NCBI GenBank assembly: GCA_001998905.1
Contig: MLAA01000008.1
Location: forward strand, 1-64,000
Source: Rodentibacter caecimuris
GTDB lineage: Bacteria > Pseudomonadota > Gammaproteobacteria > Enterobacterales > Pasteurellaceae
Direction of reading: 5' to 3'
Length of the DNA stretch: 64,000 bases
The notes under the pieces were generated by a model, which was not told the DNA's origin, did not search any database, and worked only from the letters and a program-made list of their open reading frames with translations. This document shows positions 40,370 through 49,332 of the stretch, piece by piece; the first letter of the stretch is position 1; each line of letters starts with the position of its first letter. The position numbers and the translations under genes are program-made.

Positions 40370-40948
40370 TTAATTAAAGTCAACGACTGGAGCATTCTCC
40401 GAACCAGAAGCTGATTTAAAGTAAGGTTTTTCTTTAAAACCTAAAATCAATGCCGCTAATTTAGTTGGGAATTGGCGAACTTTTTGGTTATAAATTCGAG
40501 CTGCATCATTAAACTTATTACGAGCTACATTAATGCGATTCTCTGTTCCCTCAAGTTGAACTTGTAAGTTAATAAAACCTTCGTGAGCTTTTAATTCCGG
40601 ATATTTTTCTACTGTAACCAATAAACGAGAAAGTGCAGATCCCACCTGATTTTGGCTTTGTTGAAACTGTTCAAGTTGTTCTTGCGTTAAGTTTGTAGGA
40701 TCAATTTTTGTTTGGCTTGCTTTCGCTCGCGCTTCAATAACACCAGTTAAAGTATTTTGCTCAAAATTGGCTTGTCCTTTGACAGTATTAACTAAATTAG
40801 GGATTAAATCCGAACGCCGTTGATAACTTGACTCAACATTTGCCCATACGGAATCAATTTCTTCTTCTGCTTTAACTAAGCCATTATAGCTAGTCATCAA
40901 TGTAAAACCTGCAATAACAATAATCAATACTACAATCCACTTTTTCAT
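40370..40948 (-). CDS. lemA: LemA family protein
   Basis: 192 residues. One N-terminal membrane helix (about 4-20), then the LemA helical domain: VWANVESSYQRRSDLIPNLV, ENRINVARNKFNDAARIYN and KEKPYFKS. Mostly periplasmic by the usual topology. First gene of the lemA-TPM-TPM operon, 421 bases... its start lies 85 bases downstream of the ompA stop, beyond the ompA terminator. The biochemical role of LemA is not established. Confidence 0.93.
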   Translation of the reverse strand: MKKWIVVLIIVIAGFTLMTSYNGLVKAEEEIDSVWANVESSYQRRSDLIPNLVNTVKGQANFEQNTLTGVIEARAKASQTKIDPTNLTQEQLEQFQQSQNQVGSALSRLLVTVEKYPELKAHEGFINLQVQLEGTENRINVARNKFNDAARIYNQKVRQFPTKLAALILGFKEKPYFKSASGSENAPVVDFN

Positions 40949-40967
40949 AAAAAATTCCTTAAAATAA

Positions 40968-41006
40968 AATTATAAAATAAAAGACCTAAACCGAGGTTTA
41001 GGTCTT
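40968..41006 (-). terminator. Terminator of ompA
   Basis: A 12-bp perfect inverted repeat AAGACCTAAACC / GGTTTAGGTCTT separated by two bases (effective loop CGAG or CTCG), followed on the minus strand by TTATTTTATAATTTTATTTT. Strong intrinsic terminator. Confidence 0.95.
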
Positions 41007-41033
41007 CTACTAGATCATTTTAACAATACTAGA

Positions 41034-42098
41034 TTATTTAGTACCGTTAACTGCGATTTCAACGCGACGATCTGGAGCTAAACAAGCGATAAGCGCTTTA
41101 CGTCCTTTCACTGCATCACAAGTTGCACCTGTAACTGGGTTAGCTTCACCGTAACCAGTCGCAGAAATATTTTGTGCAGCTACACCTTTAGCAACTAAGT
41201 AGTTAGCTACAGAATCAGCACGACGTTGAGATAATTTTAAGTTTGCAGCATCTTTACCAATACGATCAGTGTATCCTGCAACAGCAACATTCGCATTGTT
41301 AACTTGAGCGATCTCGCTATAAATACCATCTAAAGTTGCTTTCGCTTCAGGTTTTAAGTTTGCTTTAGCAAAAGCGAAAGTTACATCAGAGTTTAAGTTG
41401 AAAGTTTTGCTTACAACTTCAGGTGCAACAACTGGCGCGCCTTGACCGAAACGGTAAGATAGACCAGCAGTTACAGAACCAATCCACGGAGTATAATCAA
41501 CACGATCACCATTATCGTCATGTAATTTACCAACGCTTGTTAACCATTGATACTCAACGCGTAATGCTAGCTCTGGTAATGAAGGTAATGCATATTCAAC
41601 ACCGGCAGCAAATACTGGGGACACTTTTAAGCTATGTTCACGTTCACGAACATCAAATAGCCCCTCTTCAGAACCTTTTTTATTTTTATAGTCTGAACGT
41701 ACTAATGCCGCACCTACACGACCATAAACATCTAGACCTTCTAATACTTCGTAGCTACCTTTTAAGCTTAAGTGAGCACCGTGGTTAGTATGTTTTGAAA
41801 CAACTTGATCATTGTCTGAGAATTTAGCACGACCGAAATCATCGTAACCTAACTCTACTGCTAAACCTAAGTTGTCACGATTTAATACTTGGTAACCACC
41901 GAAAACACCGTAAGTTACAGAGTTACGGTTAACACCATAATCACCGTCGTATTTTGAATCGTATTGATTTAAACCGTCATGGAATGATGCCCAACCAGCT
42001 TTAGCACCAGCATAGAAAGTGTTTTCTTGTGGAGCAGCTTGAGCTACTGAAGTTGCTGCTAAACCAGCAACGACTAATGCGATTGCAGTTTTTTTCAT
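41034..42098 (-). CDS. ompA: Outer membrane protein A (P5 family)
   Basis: 354 residues. Signal peptide MKKTAIALVVAGLAATSVAQA, mature APQENTFYAG. The first ~190 residues form an eight-stranded beta-barrel with variable loops (around GDYGVNRNS, SDNDQVVS, NKKGSEEG). The C-terminal OmpA/peptidoglycan-binding domain includes NLKPEAKATLD, VAGYTDRIG, LSQRRADSVANYLVAKG, and NPVTGATCD ending RRVEIAVNGTK. The sequence is very close to Pasteurella multocida OmpA apart from the loops, which are surface-exposed and expected to vary. It has a long structured leader. Confidence 0.97.
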   Translation of the reverse strand: MKKTAIALVVAGLAATSVAQAAPQENTFYAGAKAGWASFHDGLNQYDSKYDGDYGVNRNSVTYGVFGGYQVLNRDNLGLAVELGYDDFGRAKFSDNDQVVSKHTNHGAHLSLKGSYEVLEGLDVYGRVGAALVRSDYKNKKGSEEGLFDVREREHSLKVSPVFAAGVEYALPSLPELALRVEYQWLTSVGKLHDDNGDRVDYTPWIGSVTAGLSYRFGQGAPVVAPEVVSKTFNLNSDVTFAFAKANLKPEAKATLDGIYSEIAQVNNANVAVAGYTDRIGKDAANLKLSQRRADSVANYLVAKGVAAQNISATGYGEANPVTGATCDAVKGRKALIACLAPDRRVEIAVNGTK

Positions 42099-42229
42099 TT
42101 TGATGTCCTCTATTTAGTCATCGTTAATAATAAGAAAAGTTTCCTTACTTAAAAATTTTCGAACTTTTTATCCGAAATTACTTCTAAGCATTTGCTTAAC
42201 TAGGGTTTTGAATTTGCCCTATCGTTACT

Positions 42230-42281
42230 AACTTTTGACAAATTCAATTCCTTTGTTGCATCAAAGGAACGTTCAAAAGTT
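42230..42281 (-). promoter_or_regulatory. Nested hairpin in the ompA leader
   Basis: Outer arms AACTTTTGA / TCAAAAGTT (42230-42238, 42273-42281) enclose inner arms TTCCTTTG / CAAAGGAA (42248-42255, 42262-42269). It lies 130-180 bases before the ompA start. Such 5' structures stabilise ompA mRNA in enterobacteria. A possible promoter, TTGATT-N16-GATAAT on the minus strand near 42290-42320, lies just upstream of it. Confidence 0.6.
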
Positions 42282-42358
42282 CATACATTATCCTATAAAA
42301 ATTTATAAAATCAAATTTTTTTTAGCCAATCTGTTCATATTATAAACAAACAACTGAC

Positions 42359-42380
42359 ATAATGAACATTCGTTCATTAT
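42359..42380. promoter_or_regulatory. Interrupted palindrome between ompA and ydiJ
   Basis: ATAATGAAC-ATTC-GTTCATTAT, two perfect 9-bp arms around 4 bases. The form TGAAC-N4-GTTCA resembles operators of TetR-type regulators. It lies between two divergent promoters and could control either ompA or ydiJ. No regulator gene is adjacent. Confidence 0.55.
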
Positions 42381-42507
42381 AATTTCTCCCTTTATAATGA
42401 TGTAAAAACCAATCATAAAAATTGCCTCGACAAATCGACATCTTTCCACTATTCATATATTATCTAGAGCATTTATCGTCCTTGATTTGTCTGTTTGTGA
42501 GTGATTT

Positions 42508-45500
42508 ATGCTACCTCGTCTTTCCAATGTACCTCAAGCTGAAAAAATTGTTCTACAATATTTACAAGATCTTAAAAATCAACATTTTGAAGGAGATATT
42601 CTCTCAGACTATGCTACTCGCCTCAGCTTAGCAACAGATAACAGTGTCTATCAGCAAATCCCGCAAGCTGTCTTATTTCCAAAATCTGTTGCTGATGTCG
42701 TGCGGTTAACCAAATTAGCCGCTCGACAAATCTATCAGCCGCTAACTTTTACACCTAGAGGCGGTGGCACAGGTACAAACGGGCAAGCACTCAATAATAA
42801 TATTATCGTAGATTTATCCCGTTATATGACTGACATTTTAGAACTAAATGTTCAAGAAAAATGGGTAAGAGTACAAGCTGGCGTTGTAAAAGACCAGCTT
42901 AATCAATTTCTCAAACCTTACGGCTTATTTTTTGCACCTGAATTATCTACTAGCAACCGAGCAACTATCGGCGGAATGATTAATACCGATGCTTCCGGAC
43001 AAGGTTCTTTACAATATGGAAAAACTTCCGATCACGTTCTTGCACTACGTTCCGTGCTAATTAATGGCGAAATCTTAGATACAAGTGCGGTCAAATCTGA
43101 TGACATTTTTTCCAACTATTATCCTCACTCAACAGCTAAACGTTTACATCAACAAGTTTTCCAATTTTGTAAATCCAAACGCCAACAGATTTTGCAAGAT
43201 TTACCTCAACTAAACCGCTTTTTAACAGGTTATGATCTGAAAAATGTCTTCAATCAAGATGAAAGCAAATTTAATTTGACTCGTTTACTTACTGGTTCGG
43301 AAGGTTCATTAGCATTTATCTGTGAAGCAAAGCTCAATTTGCTACCGATTCCACAATATCGTACTCTTATCAATGTCAAATATGCCTCCTTCGATGCGGC
43401 CTTACGCAATGCTTCTTTTATGGTAGAAGCTAATGCTCTCTCTGTGGAAACCATTGATTCCAAAGTCCTAAATCTAGCCAAACAGGATATCATTTGGCAT
43501 TCAGTAAACGAATTACTCACAGAAGATGCTCATAATCCGATTCTCGGTTTAAATATTGTTGAATATGCCGGAAATAACCAAATCCAAGTCGAGCAACAAG
43601 TTAGCAGACTCTGCCGGCAATTAGATGAAAAAATCGCAGCGCAGCAAGACCATATCATAGGTTATCAATGTTGTACGGATCTCCCTTCTATCGAGCGAAT
43701 TTATGCTATGCGTAAAAAAGCAGTAGGATTATTAGGGAATGCGGAGGGAAATGCTAAACCGATCCCTTTTGTCGAAGATACCTGCGTCCCTCCGGAACGT
43801 CTTGCCGACTATATTTCACAATTTAGAGCAATCTTAGATCAACATCATCTGGAATACGGTATGTTCGGCCATGTTGATGCTGGCGTTTTACATGTTCGCC
43901 CAGCATTGGACCTATGCAATAAAGAACAAGTCAAATTATTCAAACAAATTTCCGATGAAGTCGCCGACTTAACCTTGAAATACGGCGGTTTACTATGGGG
44001 GGAACACGGGAAAGGCATGCGCTCTCACTACGGTGAGAAATTCTTCACCCCAGAATTATGGCAAATACTCCGTAATATAAAAGGCTTATTTGATCCCTAC
44101 AATCGCCTCAATCCAGGAAAAATCTGTACGCCACTAAACCAGGATACACAACTTTACAATATTCTTTCCTCAATGAGAGGAGATTATGATCGCCAAATTC
44201 CAATTCAAATAAAAGAAGAATTCAATGGGGCAATGAACTGCAATGGTAACGGCTTGTGTTTTAATTTTGATGTACATAGCGCAATGTGTCCCTCAATGAA
44301 GTTCAGTAGAAACCGAGTTTTTTCTCCTAAAGGCCGTGCTACAATGATACGAGAGTGGTTACGATTAATGGCAAATGAAAACGTTCAACCAAGCCAACTA
44401 AATTTTCAACAATCGCAGATCAAACTTACCGAGTTGGTTTATAAAATCCGTCATAGTATAAAAAAATATCAAGGCGAATATGATTTTTCTCACGAAGTTA
44501 AAGCAGCAATGGATACTTGCTTAGCTTGCAAAGCCTGCGCTACTCAATGTCCGATAAAAATTGACGTGGCAGAATTTCGTGCCAAATTTTTCTATTTTTA
44601 TCACCAACGTTATCTCCGTCCACTGAAAGACTATGTGGTGTCCAATTTAGAAGTCATCGCTCCTTATATGGCGAAAACTCCAACTTTTTTTAATTTCTTT
44701 ACAAAGCTGAAACTCACCCAAAAAGCCGTCGAAAAAACTTTAGGAATGATTGATTTACCTCTTCTTTCCGAACCCAATTTACATCAACTGTTAGTTGAAA
44801 TAGGCTATCAAGGGCTTTCTCTGGAGCAATTGGAAAAGCTAAGTGCGGTCGAAAAACAGCACGTTTTACTAATTGTACAAGATCCTTATACCTCTTATTA
44901 TGAGGCAAAAGTTGTGCGAGATTTTATTATATTAGTACAAAAACTTGGTTTCCGAGCAATTTTATTACCATTCAAACCAAATGGAAAAGCAATGCATATT
45001 AAAGGGTTACTTAATCGCTTTAGCAAAACGGCAAAAAATCAAGCTCAATTATTAAACCAAATGGCTAAATTAGATATACCTTTAGTTGGTGTTGATCCTG
45101 CCATCGTCCTATCTTATCGGGATGAATATAGAGAAATTCTTGGAGAACAACGGGGAAACTTCCACGTTAAAACCGCCCATGAATGGCTAAAAACAGTATT
45201 AGATAGCGAACAAGTTAACGAGTGTTTACAAAATCTTCAAAAAAATGACCGCTCTTTTACTTGGCATTTGTTCCCACACTGCACAGAATCAACGGCTATG
45301 CCAAATAGTCCGCAAGAATGGCAACAAATTTTTCGCGCATTCGGACAATCCTTACAAATTGAATATATCGGCTGCTGCGGTATGGCAGGTGTTTTCGGAC
45401 ACGAAATTCAAAACCAAAAAATGAGCCAAGGTATTTATCAGCAATCTTGGGCAGTTAAATTAAATGGTAAAAACGCAGACTTTTGCCTTGCTACTGGTTA

Positions 45501-45582
45501 TTCCTGCCGTAGCCAAGTTAAACGTTTTGAAAACAAAATACTCAAACATCCGATACAAGCACTTCTCACCCTATTTGATTAA
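42508..45582 (+). CDS. ydiJ: FAD/4Fe-4S D-2-hydroxyglutarate dehydrogenase-type oxidoreductase YdiJ
   Basis: 1024 residues, matching E. coli YdiJ over its full length. N-terminal FAD domain (FTPRGGGTGTNGQ, ATIGGMINTDASGQGS, GKTSDHV), FAD-linked oxidase C-terminal part (FGHVDAGVLHVRPALD, WGEHGKGM, NRLNPGKIC), a cysteine-rich segment (CNGNGLCFNFD ... MCPS), a 4Fe-4S motif CLACKACATQCPIKID and a C-terminal CCG domain (GCCGMAG). YdiJ oxidises D-2-hydroxyglutarate in E. coli. menI follows after 14 bases, as in E. coli (ydiJ-ydiI). Two in-frame USS copies encode SAVK and SAVE. Confidence 0.95.
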   Translation: MLPRLSNVPQAEKIVLQYLQDLKNQHFEGDILSDYATRLSLATDNSVYQQIPQAVLFPKSVADVVRLTKLAARQIYQPLTFTPRGGGTGTNGQALNNNIIVDLSRYMTDILELNVQEKWVRVQAGVVKDQLNQFLKPYGLFFAPELSTSNRATIGGMINTDASGQGSLQYGKTSDHVLALRSVLINGEILDTSAVKSDDIFSNYYPHSTAKRLHQQVFQFCKSKRQQILQDLPQLNRFLTGYDLKNVFNQDESKFNLTRLLTGSEGSLAFICEAKLNLLPIPQYRTLINVKYASFDAALRNASFMVEANALSVETIDSKVLNLAKQDIIWHSVNELLTEDAHNPILGLNIVEYAGNNQIQVEQQVSRLCRQLDEKIAAQQDHIIGYQCCTDLPSIERIYAMRKKAVGLLGNAEGNAKPIPFVEDTCVPPERLADYISQFRAILDQHHLEYGMFGHVDAGVLHVRPALDLCNKEQVKLFKQISDEVADLTLKYGGLLWGEHGKGMRSHYGEKFFTPELWQILRNIKGLFDPYNRLNPGKICTPLNQDTQLYNILSSMRGDYDRQIPIQIKEEFNGAMNCNGNGLCFNFDVHSAMCPSMKFSRNRVFSPKGRATMIREWLRLMANENVQPSQLNFQQSQIKLTELVYKIRHSIKKYQGEYDFSHEVKAAMDTCLACKACATQCPIKIDVAEFRAKFFYFYHQRYLRPLKDYVVSNLEVIAPYMAKTPTFFNFFTKLKLTQKAVEKTLGMIDLPLLSEPNLHQLLVEIGYQGLSLEQLEKLSAVEKQHVLLIVQDPYTSYYEAKVVRDFIILVQKLGFRAILLPFKPNGKAMHIKGLLNRFSKTAKNQAQLLNQMAKLDIPLVGVDPAIVLSYRDEYREILGEQRGNFHVKTAHEWLKTVLDSEQVNECLQNLQKNDRSFTWHLFPHCTESTAMPNSPQEWQQIFRAFGQSLQIEYIGCCGMAGVFGHEIQNQKMSQGIYQQSWAVKLNGKNADFCLATGYSCRSQVKRFENKILKHPIQALLTLFD
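43083..43091 (+). repeat. USS
   Basis: Exact 9-mer in ydiJ (SAVK). Confidence 0.9.
44841..44849 (+). repeat. USS
   Basis: Exact 9-mer in ydiJ (SAVE). Confidence 0.9.
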
Positions 45583-45596
45583 ATTAAGGTAACACT

Positions 45597-46013
45597 ATGA
45601 TTTGGAAGAAAACATTTACCCTAGAACAACTTAACGAGCATAGTAAACATTGTGCCGTCGAACACTTAGGAATTCATTTCTCCGCATTCGGAGACGATTG
45701 GCTAGAAGCAACCATGCCCGTTGATCAACGCACAATGCAACCTTTCGGTTTATTGCATGGCGGCATCTCAGCGGCACTGGCTGAAACCGTTGGCTCAGGT
45801 GCCGGTATACTATGTATTGATGAACATCAAACTGCCGTGGGGTTAGAAATCAATGCAAACCATCTACGTGCAGTCAAAGGGGGCGTCGTTACTGCCTGTG
45901 CAAGGCCTCTCCATTTAGGAAAAAGAACTCATGTTTGGCAAATTGACATTAAAAATGATGAGGGTCAACTTTGCTGCGTTTCTCGTTTAACCCTTTCTAT
46001 TATTGATCTATGA
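45597..46013 (+). CDS. menI: 1,4-dihydroxy-2-naphthoyl-CoA hydrolase MenI (YdiI)
   Basis: 138-residue hotdog thioesterase of menaquinone synthesis. The family motif [16 protein letters not shown] holds the catalytic Glu, and [16 protein letters not shown] follows. It lies between ydiJ and hemH and its stop overlaps the hemH start (ATGA), so the three genes are translationally linked. Thioesterases of this type can be broad, so other acyl-CoA substrates remain possible. Confidence 0.93.
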   Translation: MIWKKTFTLEQLNEHSKHCAVEHLGIHFSAFGDDWLEATMPVDQRTMQPFGLLHGGISAALAETVGSGAGILCIDEHQTAVGLEINANHLRAVKGGVVTACARPLHLGKRTHVWQIDIKNDEGQLCCVSRLTLSIIDL

Positions 46014-46981
46014 AAATAAAAAAAATCGGCGTGATTCTAGCTAATCTCGGGACTCCTGCAGCCCCAACACCTGAGGCAATCAAACAATATTTATGGCAAT
46101 TCTTAACCGATCCACGAGTTGTCGATTTACCTAAATTAAAATGGTATCCCATACTAAAAAGTATTATTTTGCCGTTGAGATCAAAACGAATAGCAAAGAA
46201 TTATCAATCAATCTGGACAGAACAAGGCTCGCCTTTACTCACCATATCTCAACAACAGAGACAAGCACTGCAAGACTACTTGGAAAGACAAGGAATAACA
46301 GTACAAGTGGAAATCGCAATGACTTATGGTAACCCGACAATACACCGTGCAGTAAGAACATTATTAAACAACCAAATAGAACATTTGATTATCCTACCAC
46401 TTTATCCGCAATACTCCAGTACAACGACTGGAGCATTACTTGATGCTTTTGCCTCTGCATTAAAATCTGAACGAGGGCTCATTCCTTTTGATTTTATTCA
46501 TTCCTATCATATTGACAAGAACTACATTGATGCTGTCGTCAATTCTATTAAAGTGCGGTTAAAATCCGATGAGTTCTTACTCTTTTCCTATCATGGTATT
46601 CCGCTTCGTTACGAAAATGCGGGGGATTATTATCGGCAACATTGCAAACAAACTAGTATCGCAATTGCTGATAAATTAGGTTTAACAGAAAATCAATGGG
46701 CAATCTCATTCCAATCTCGATTTGGGAAAGAAGAATGGTTACAGCCTTATACAGACCAATTTCTCAGCCAAGCCGTAAGCCAAAATATTCAAAAAATTGC
46801 AGTGGTTTGCCCCGGTTTCTCAGCCGATTGTTTAGAAACATTAGAAGAAATTGCAGAAGAAAATCGAGAGGTTTTTTTAAACGCTGGAGGGCTATCTTAC
46901 CAATATATTCCGGCATTGAATACAGAACCAGACCACATAAAAATGATGGCAGACTTAATTCTAAATAAAATTAAAAACTAA
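46010..46981 (+). CDS. hemH: Ferrochelatase
   Basis: Inserts Fe2+ into protoporphyrin IX, the last step of heme synthesis. 323 residues. [10 protein letters not shown] at the start, [13 protein letters not shown], the catalytic His in [10 protein letters not shown] and [15 protein letters not shown] with the active-site Glu. Overlaps menI by 4 bases. A USS in frame encodes KVRL. Whether the organism makes heme from scratch cannot be told here, although hemE is also present in the window. Confidence 0.97.
   Translation: MKIKKIGVILANLGTPAAPTPEAIKQYLWQFLTDPRVVDLPKLKWYPILKSIILPLRSKRIAKNYQSIWTEQGSPLLTISQQQRQALQDYLERQGITVQVEIAMTYGNPTIHRAVRTLLNNQIEHLIILPLYPQYSSTTTGALLDAFASALKSERGLIPFDFIHSYHIDKNYIDAVVNSIKVRLKSDEFLLFSYHGIPLRYENAGDYYRQHCKQTSIAIADKLGLTENQWAISFQSRFGKEEWLQPYTDQFLSQAVSQNIQKIAVVCPGFSADCLETLEEIAEENREVFLNAGGLSYQYIPALNTEPDHIKMMADLILNKIKN
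46551..46559 (+). repeat. USS
   Basis: Exact 9-mer in hemH (KVRL). Confidence 0.9.
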
Positions 46982-46988
46982 AACTACT

Positions 46989-47014
46989 CCCCCTATCCCG
47001 ATAGGGGGATTTTA
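46989..47014 (+). terminator. Terminator of hemH (and selD)
   Basis: Perfect 8-bp stem CCCCCTAT / ATAGGGGG with a 4-nt loop, followed by ATTTTAA. Lies between convergent hemH and selD. Confidence 0.88.
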
Positions 47015-47033
47015 ATGAAACTCGCACAAAATA

Positions 47034-48110
47034 CTAAACAACGTCAACCAAAAATCGATCGGATTTTTCCGTCAATAGACCGACCTCAAATAATTTCACA
47101 CCAGCCTTTTCCGCTTCCTCAAATACCAGATTTTCCTGCCCTGTTCGAACGGCAATGAGTAAACCACCGGATGTTTGCGGATCACATAATATCGCTTTTT
47201 GTTGCTCTGTCAGTGGGCTGATTTTATGTCCATAGCTATCAAAGTTTCTTGTTGTTCCTCCGGGAATACAACCCTTCTCAATATATCGTTGAACACCAGC
47301 TAAGGTTTGAATTTTATCGCTAAAAACGACCGCACTTAAGCGAGATCCCTCACAAATTTCCGTAAGATGCCCTAATAATCCGAAACCAGTTACATCAGTC
47401 ATCGCTGTTACACAATCTAATTCAGCAAATTGACTACCGATACTATTCATCATGCACATCGTTTCCGTTGCCAACCCTTTATGTTCTGCTTTTAGCTTAC
47501 CCTTTTTCTCAGCTGTCGTTAATATCCCAATACCTAGTGGTTTAGTCAAAAACAAGCGATCCCCCACTTGTGCAGAAGTATTTTTCTTTATTTTTTCCGT
47601 ATTAACAATACCGGTTACTGCCAACCCAAAAATAGGTTCAGGCGCATCAATAGAATGTCCTCCAGCTAACGCAATCCCCGCTTGTTGACAAGCAAATCGC
47701 CCACCTTCAACAATTCTTTGTGCGACCTCTGGTGGCAATAATTTAATGGGAAAACCTAAGATAGCAATTGCCATAATCGGTTTTCCTCCCATTGCAAAAA
47801 TATCACTAATCGCATTGGTAGCAGCAATACGCCCAAAGTCAAAGGGATCATCAACTATTGGCATAAAAAAATCCGTCGTACTAATAATGCCAATACCATT
47901 GCCTATATCATAAACTGCAGCATCATCTTTCGTTTCATTACCCACTAGTAGGCTAGGATCGTAAAACGTCTTCATTTCACTATATAAAATTCTTTCCAAT
48001 ACTTTCGGTGAAATTTTACAACCGCAACCAGCCCCATGGCTGTATTGGGTCAAGCGAATATTATTGGCAACGGTTTTGTTAAGTTCTTGCTGAATTTCAG
48101 TAATCATCAT
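47034..48110 (-). CDS. selD: Selenide, water dikinase (cysteine form)
   Basis: Makes selenophosphate for selenocysteine and selenouridine synthesis. 358 residues from the ATG at 48110, which has GGGAGG 5-6 bases upstream; an adjacent ATG at 48107 is equally good. The catalytic motif GAGCGCK (about residues 26-32) has TGC and TGT codons, so this is the Cys form and not the Sec form reported for H. influenzae. ATP-binding and metal motifs [25 protein letters not shown] and [11 protein letters not shown] are present. No selA or selB lies nearby. Confidence 0.96.
   Translation of the reverse strand: MMITEIQQELNKTVANNIRLTQYSHGAGCGCKISPKVLERILYSEMKTFYDPSLLVGNETKDDAAVYDIGNGIGIISTTDFFMPIVDDPFDFGRIAATNAISDIFAMGGKPIMAIAILGFPIKLLPPEVAQRIVEGGRFACQQAGIALAGGHSIDAPEPIFGLAVTGIVNTEKIKKNTSAQVGDRLFLTKPLGIGILTTAEKKGKLKAEHKGLATETMCMMNSIGSQFAELDCVTAMTDVTGFGLLGHLTEICEGSRLSAVVFSDKIQTLAGVQRYIEKGCIPGGTTRNFDSYGHKISPLTEQQKAILCDPQTSGGLLIAVRTGQENLVFEEAEKAGVKLFEVGLLTEKSDRFLVDVV
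47329..47337 (-). repeat. USS
   Basis: Exact 9-mer in selD (LSAVV). Confidence 0.9.
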
Positions 48111-48137
48111 AGGAGCCTCCCAACGAAAAATAATCAA

Positions 48138-48434
48138 TTATCAGATTATACGCCCATTACACAGAAGTTTAATTAGAATATTACTTAATTTTACTCCCCA
48201 CATCGCAACATTCATTAATTAGTCCCTATCTATCAATAATAATCTTCAGCCAAAAAGATCTATTATGAAGACTAAAATATTAAATTTTATTTATTCTTAG
48301 CAAAGCACTTATTTCATATTTGTGGCAAGGTATATTGATATTCATGTTATATACCAATAAAAATAATGAGATATTCATCACAGTTTTATTTCAAGCATAT
48401 TGATCAATAAAAAAAGATCCGTATACTTACCGCT
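48138..48434. other. Intergenic region between selD and the TPP riboswitch
   Basis: AT-rich, holding the two divergent promoters. A weak CRP-like site TGAGA-TATTCA-TCACA lies at 48368-48383. No gene or repeat recognised. Confidence 0.5.
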
Positions 48435-48508
48435 ATTAGTCGGGGTGCCCAGTGGCTGAGATGATACCCGTGAACCTGAAACAGTTAGGACTGGCGTAGG
48501 AAACTGAT
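48435..48508 (+). promoter_or_regulatory. TPP (THI-element) riboswitch
   Basis: Shows the conserved core CGGGGTGCCC, GGCTGAGAT, ACCCGTGAACCTGA, CAGTTAGGACTGGCGTAGGAA in order. Helix P1 can form between ATTAGT (48435-48440) and ACTGAT (48503-48508). No clear intrinsic terminator follows. A C-run (48515-48520) followed by a T-rich tract could pair with the GGGG at 48442 and might form the expression platform. Controls the tenA transcript 142 bases downstream. Confidence 0.95.
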
Positions 48509-48650
48509 TATGTACCCCCCATTTTTATCCTTTTATCACAACCTCAATACTTCTCAATTCTATCTACTTGATCCCATAATGGATTCTCGATTTATACACC
48601 TCATTCTTAAATAGTTCCGTTTATATTCCCCGAAAAATAGGAAAAATAAT

Positions 48651-49304
48651 ATGCTTACTTGCCAACATCTTATTAAAGGTGCATCAAACTACTGGAAAAA
48701 CTACATTGAACATGATTTTGTATTACAACTTGCCAATGGTACGCTACCTAAAGAAAATTTTCGACATTATCTTAAACAGGATTATCTCTATCTTTTCCAT
48801 TATAGCCGAGCATTTGGTTTAGCAATCTATAAATCAAATAATTTTACTCAAATGAAGGCCTCATATCAGATACTACAATCAATTTTAGAGGAGAAACAAT
48901 TACATATCAGTTATTGCCAAGAATGGGGAATAACCGAAGCAGAGCTCCGCAATATTCCAGAATCGCCCGCTTGTATCGCTTATACTCGCTATATCTTAGA
49001 TTGTGGATATCACGGCACACTTGTTGATCTTTACGCGGCTATTGCACCTTGCGTATTAGGTTATGCCGAAATTAGCAAAATGATTAATGAGCGCCAAATA
49101 AGCCCACCAAATAATCCTTATCAAAAATGGATCGACAGTTATTCCTCTGTAGAATTTCAGCAAAGCGTTGCGAAAATTAGCTCAAATTTAGAACGACTTT
49201 GTCAGTCTCTAAATTCATTTCACCAACAGAAAATCCAAGAAATCTTTACTACTGCTACTCGAATGGAAACGGCATTTTGGCAAATGGGATTAGATTTAAG
49301 CTAA
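48651..49304 (+). CDS. tenA: Thiaminase II/aminopyrimidine aminohydrolase TenA
   Basis: Salvages the pyrimidine part of degraded thiamine by hydrolysing aminopyrimidines to HMP. 217 residues of the all-helical TenA fold. LKQDYLYLFHYSRAF and the nucleophilic Cys in YAAIAPCVLGYAEI are present. AGGA lies before the start. Its place behind a TPP riboswitch confirms the thiamine link. It is followed after 28 bases by a membrane transporter. Confidence 0.94.
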   Translation: MLTCQHLIKGASNYWKNYIEHDFVLQLANGTLPKENFRHYLKQDYLYLFHYSRAFGLAIYKSNNFTQMKASYQILQSILEEKQLHISYCQEWGITEAELRNIPESPACIAYTRYILDCGYHGTLVDLYAAIAPCVLGYAEISKMINERQISPPNNPYQKWIDSYSSVEFQQSVAKISSNLERLCQSLNSFHQQKIQEIFTTATRMETAFWQMGLDLS

Positions 49305-49332
49305 TCACTGCTAACGATTAACAAACGAATTA

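Noticed and set aside
42422..42631. 69-codon frame before and inside the start of ydiJ
   Set aside because: It overlaps the well-supported ydiJ start in another frame and has no homology.
48368..48383. CRP site TGAGA-N6-TCACA upstream of the riboswitch
   Set aside because: One half-site is off consensus and no promoter is spaced to match; kept only as a weak note.
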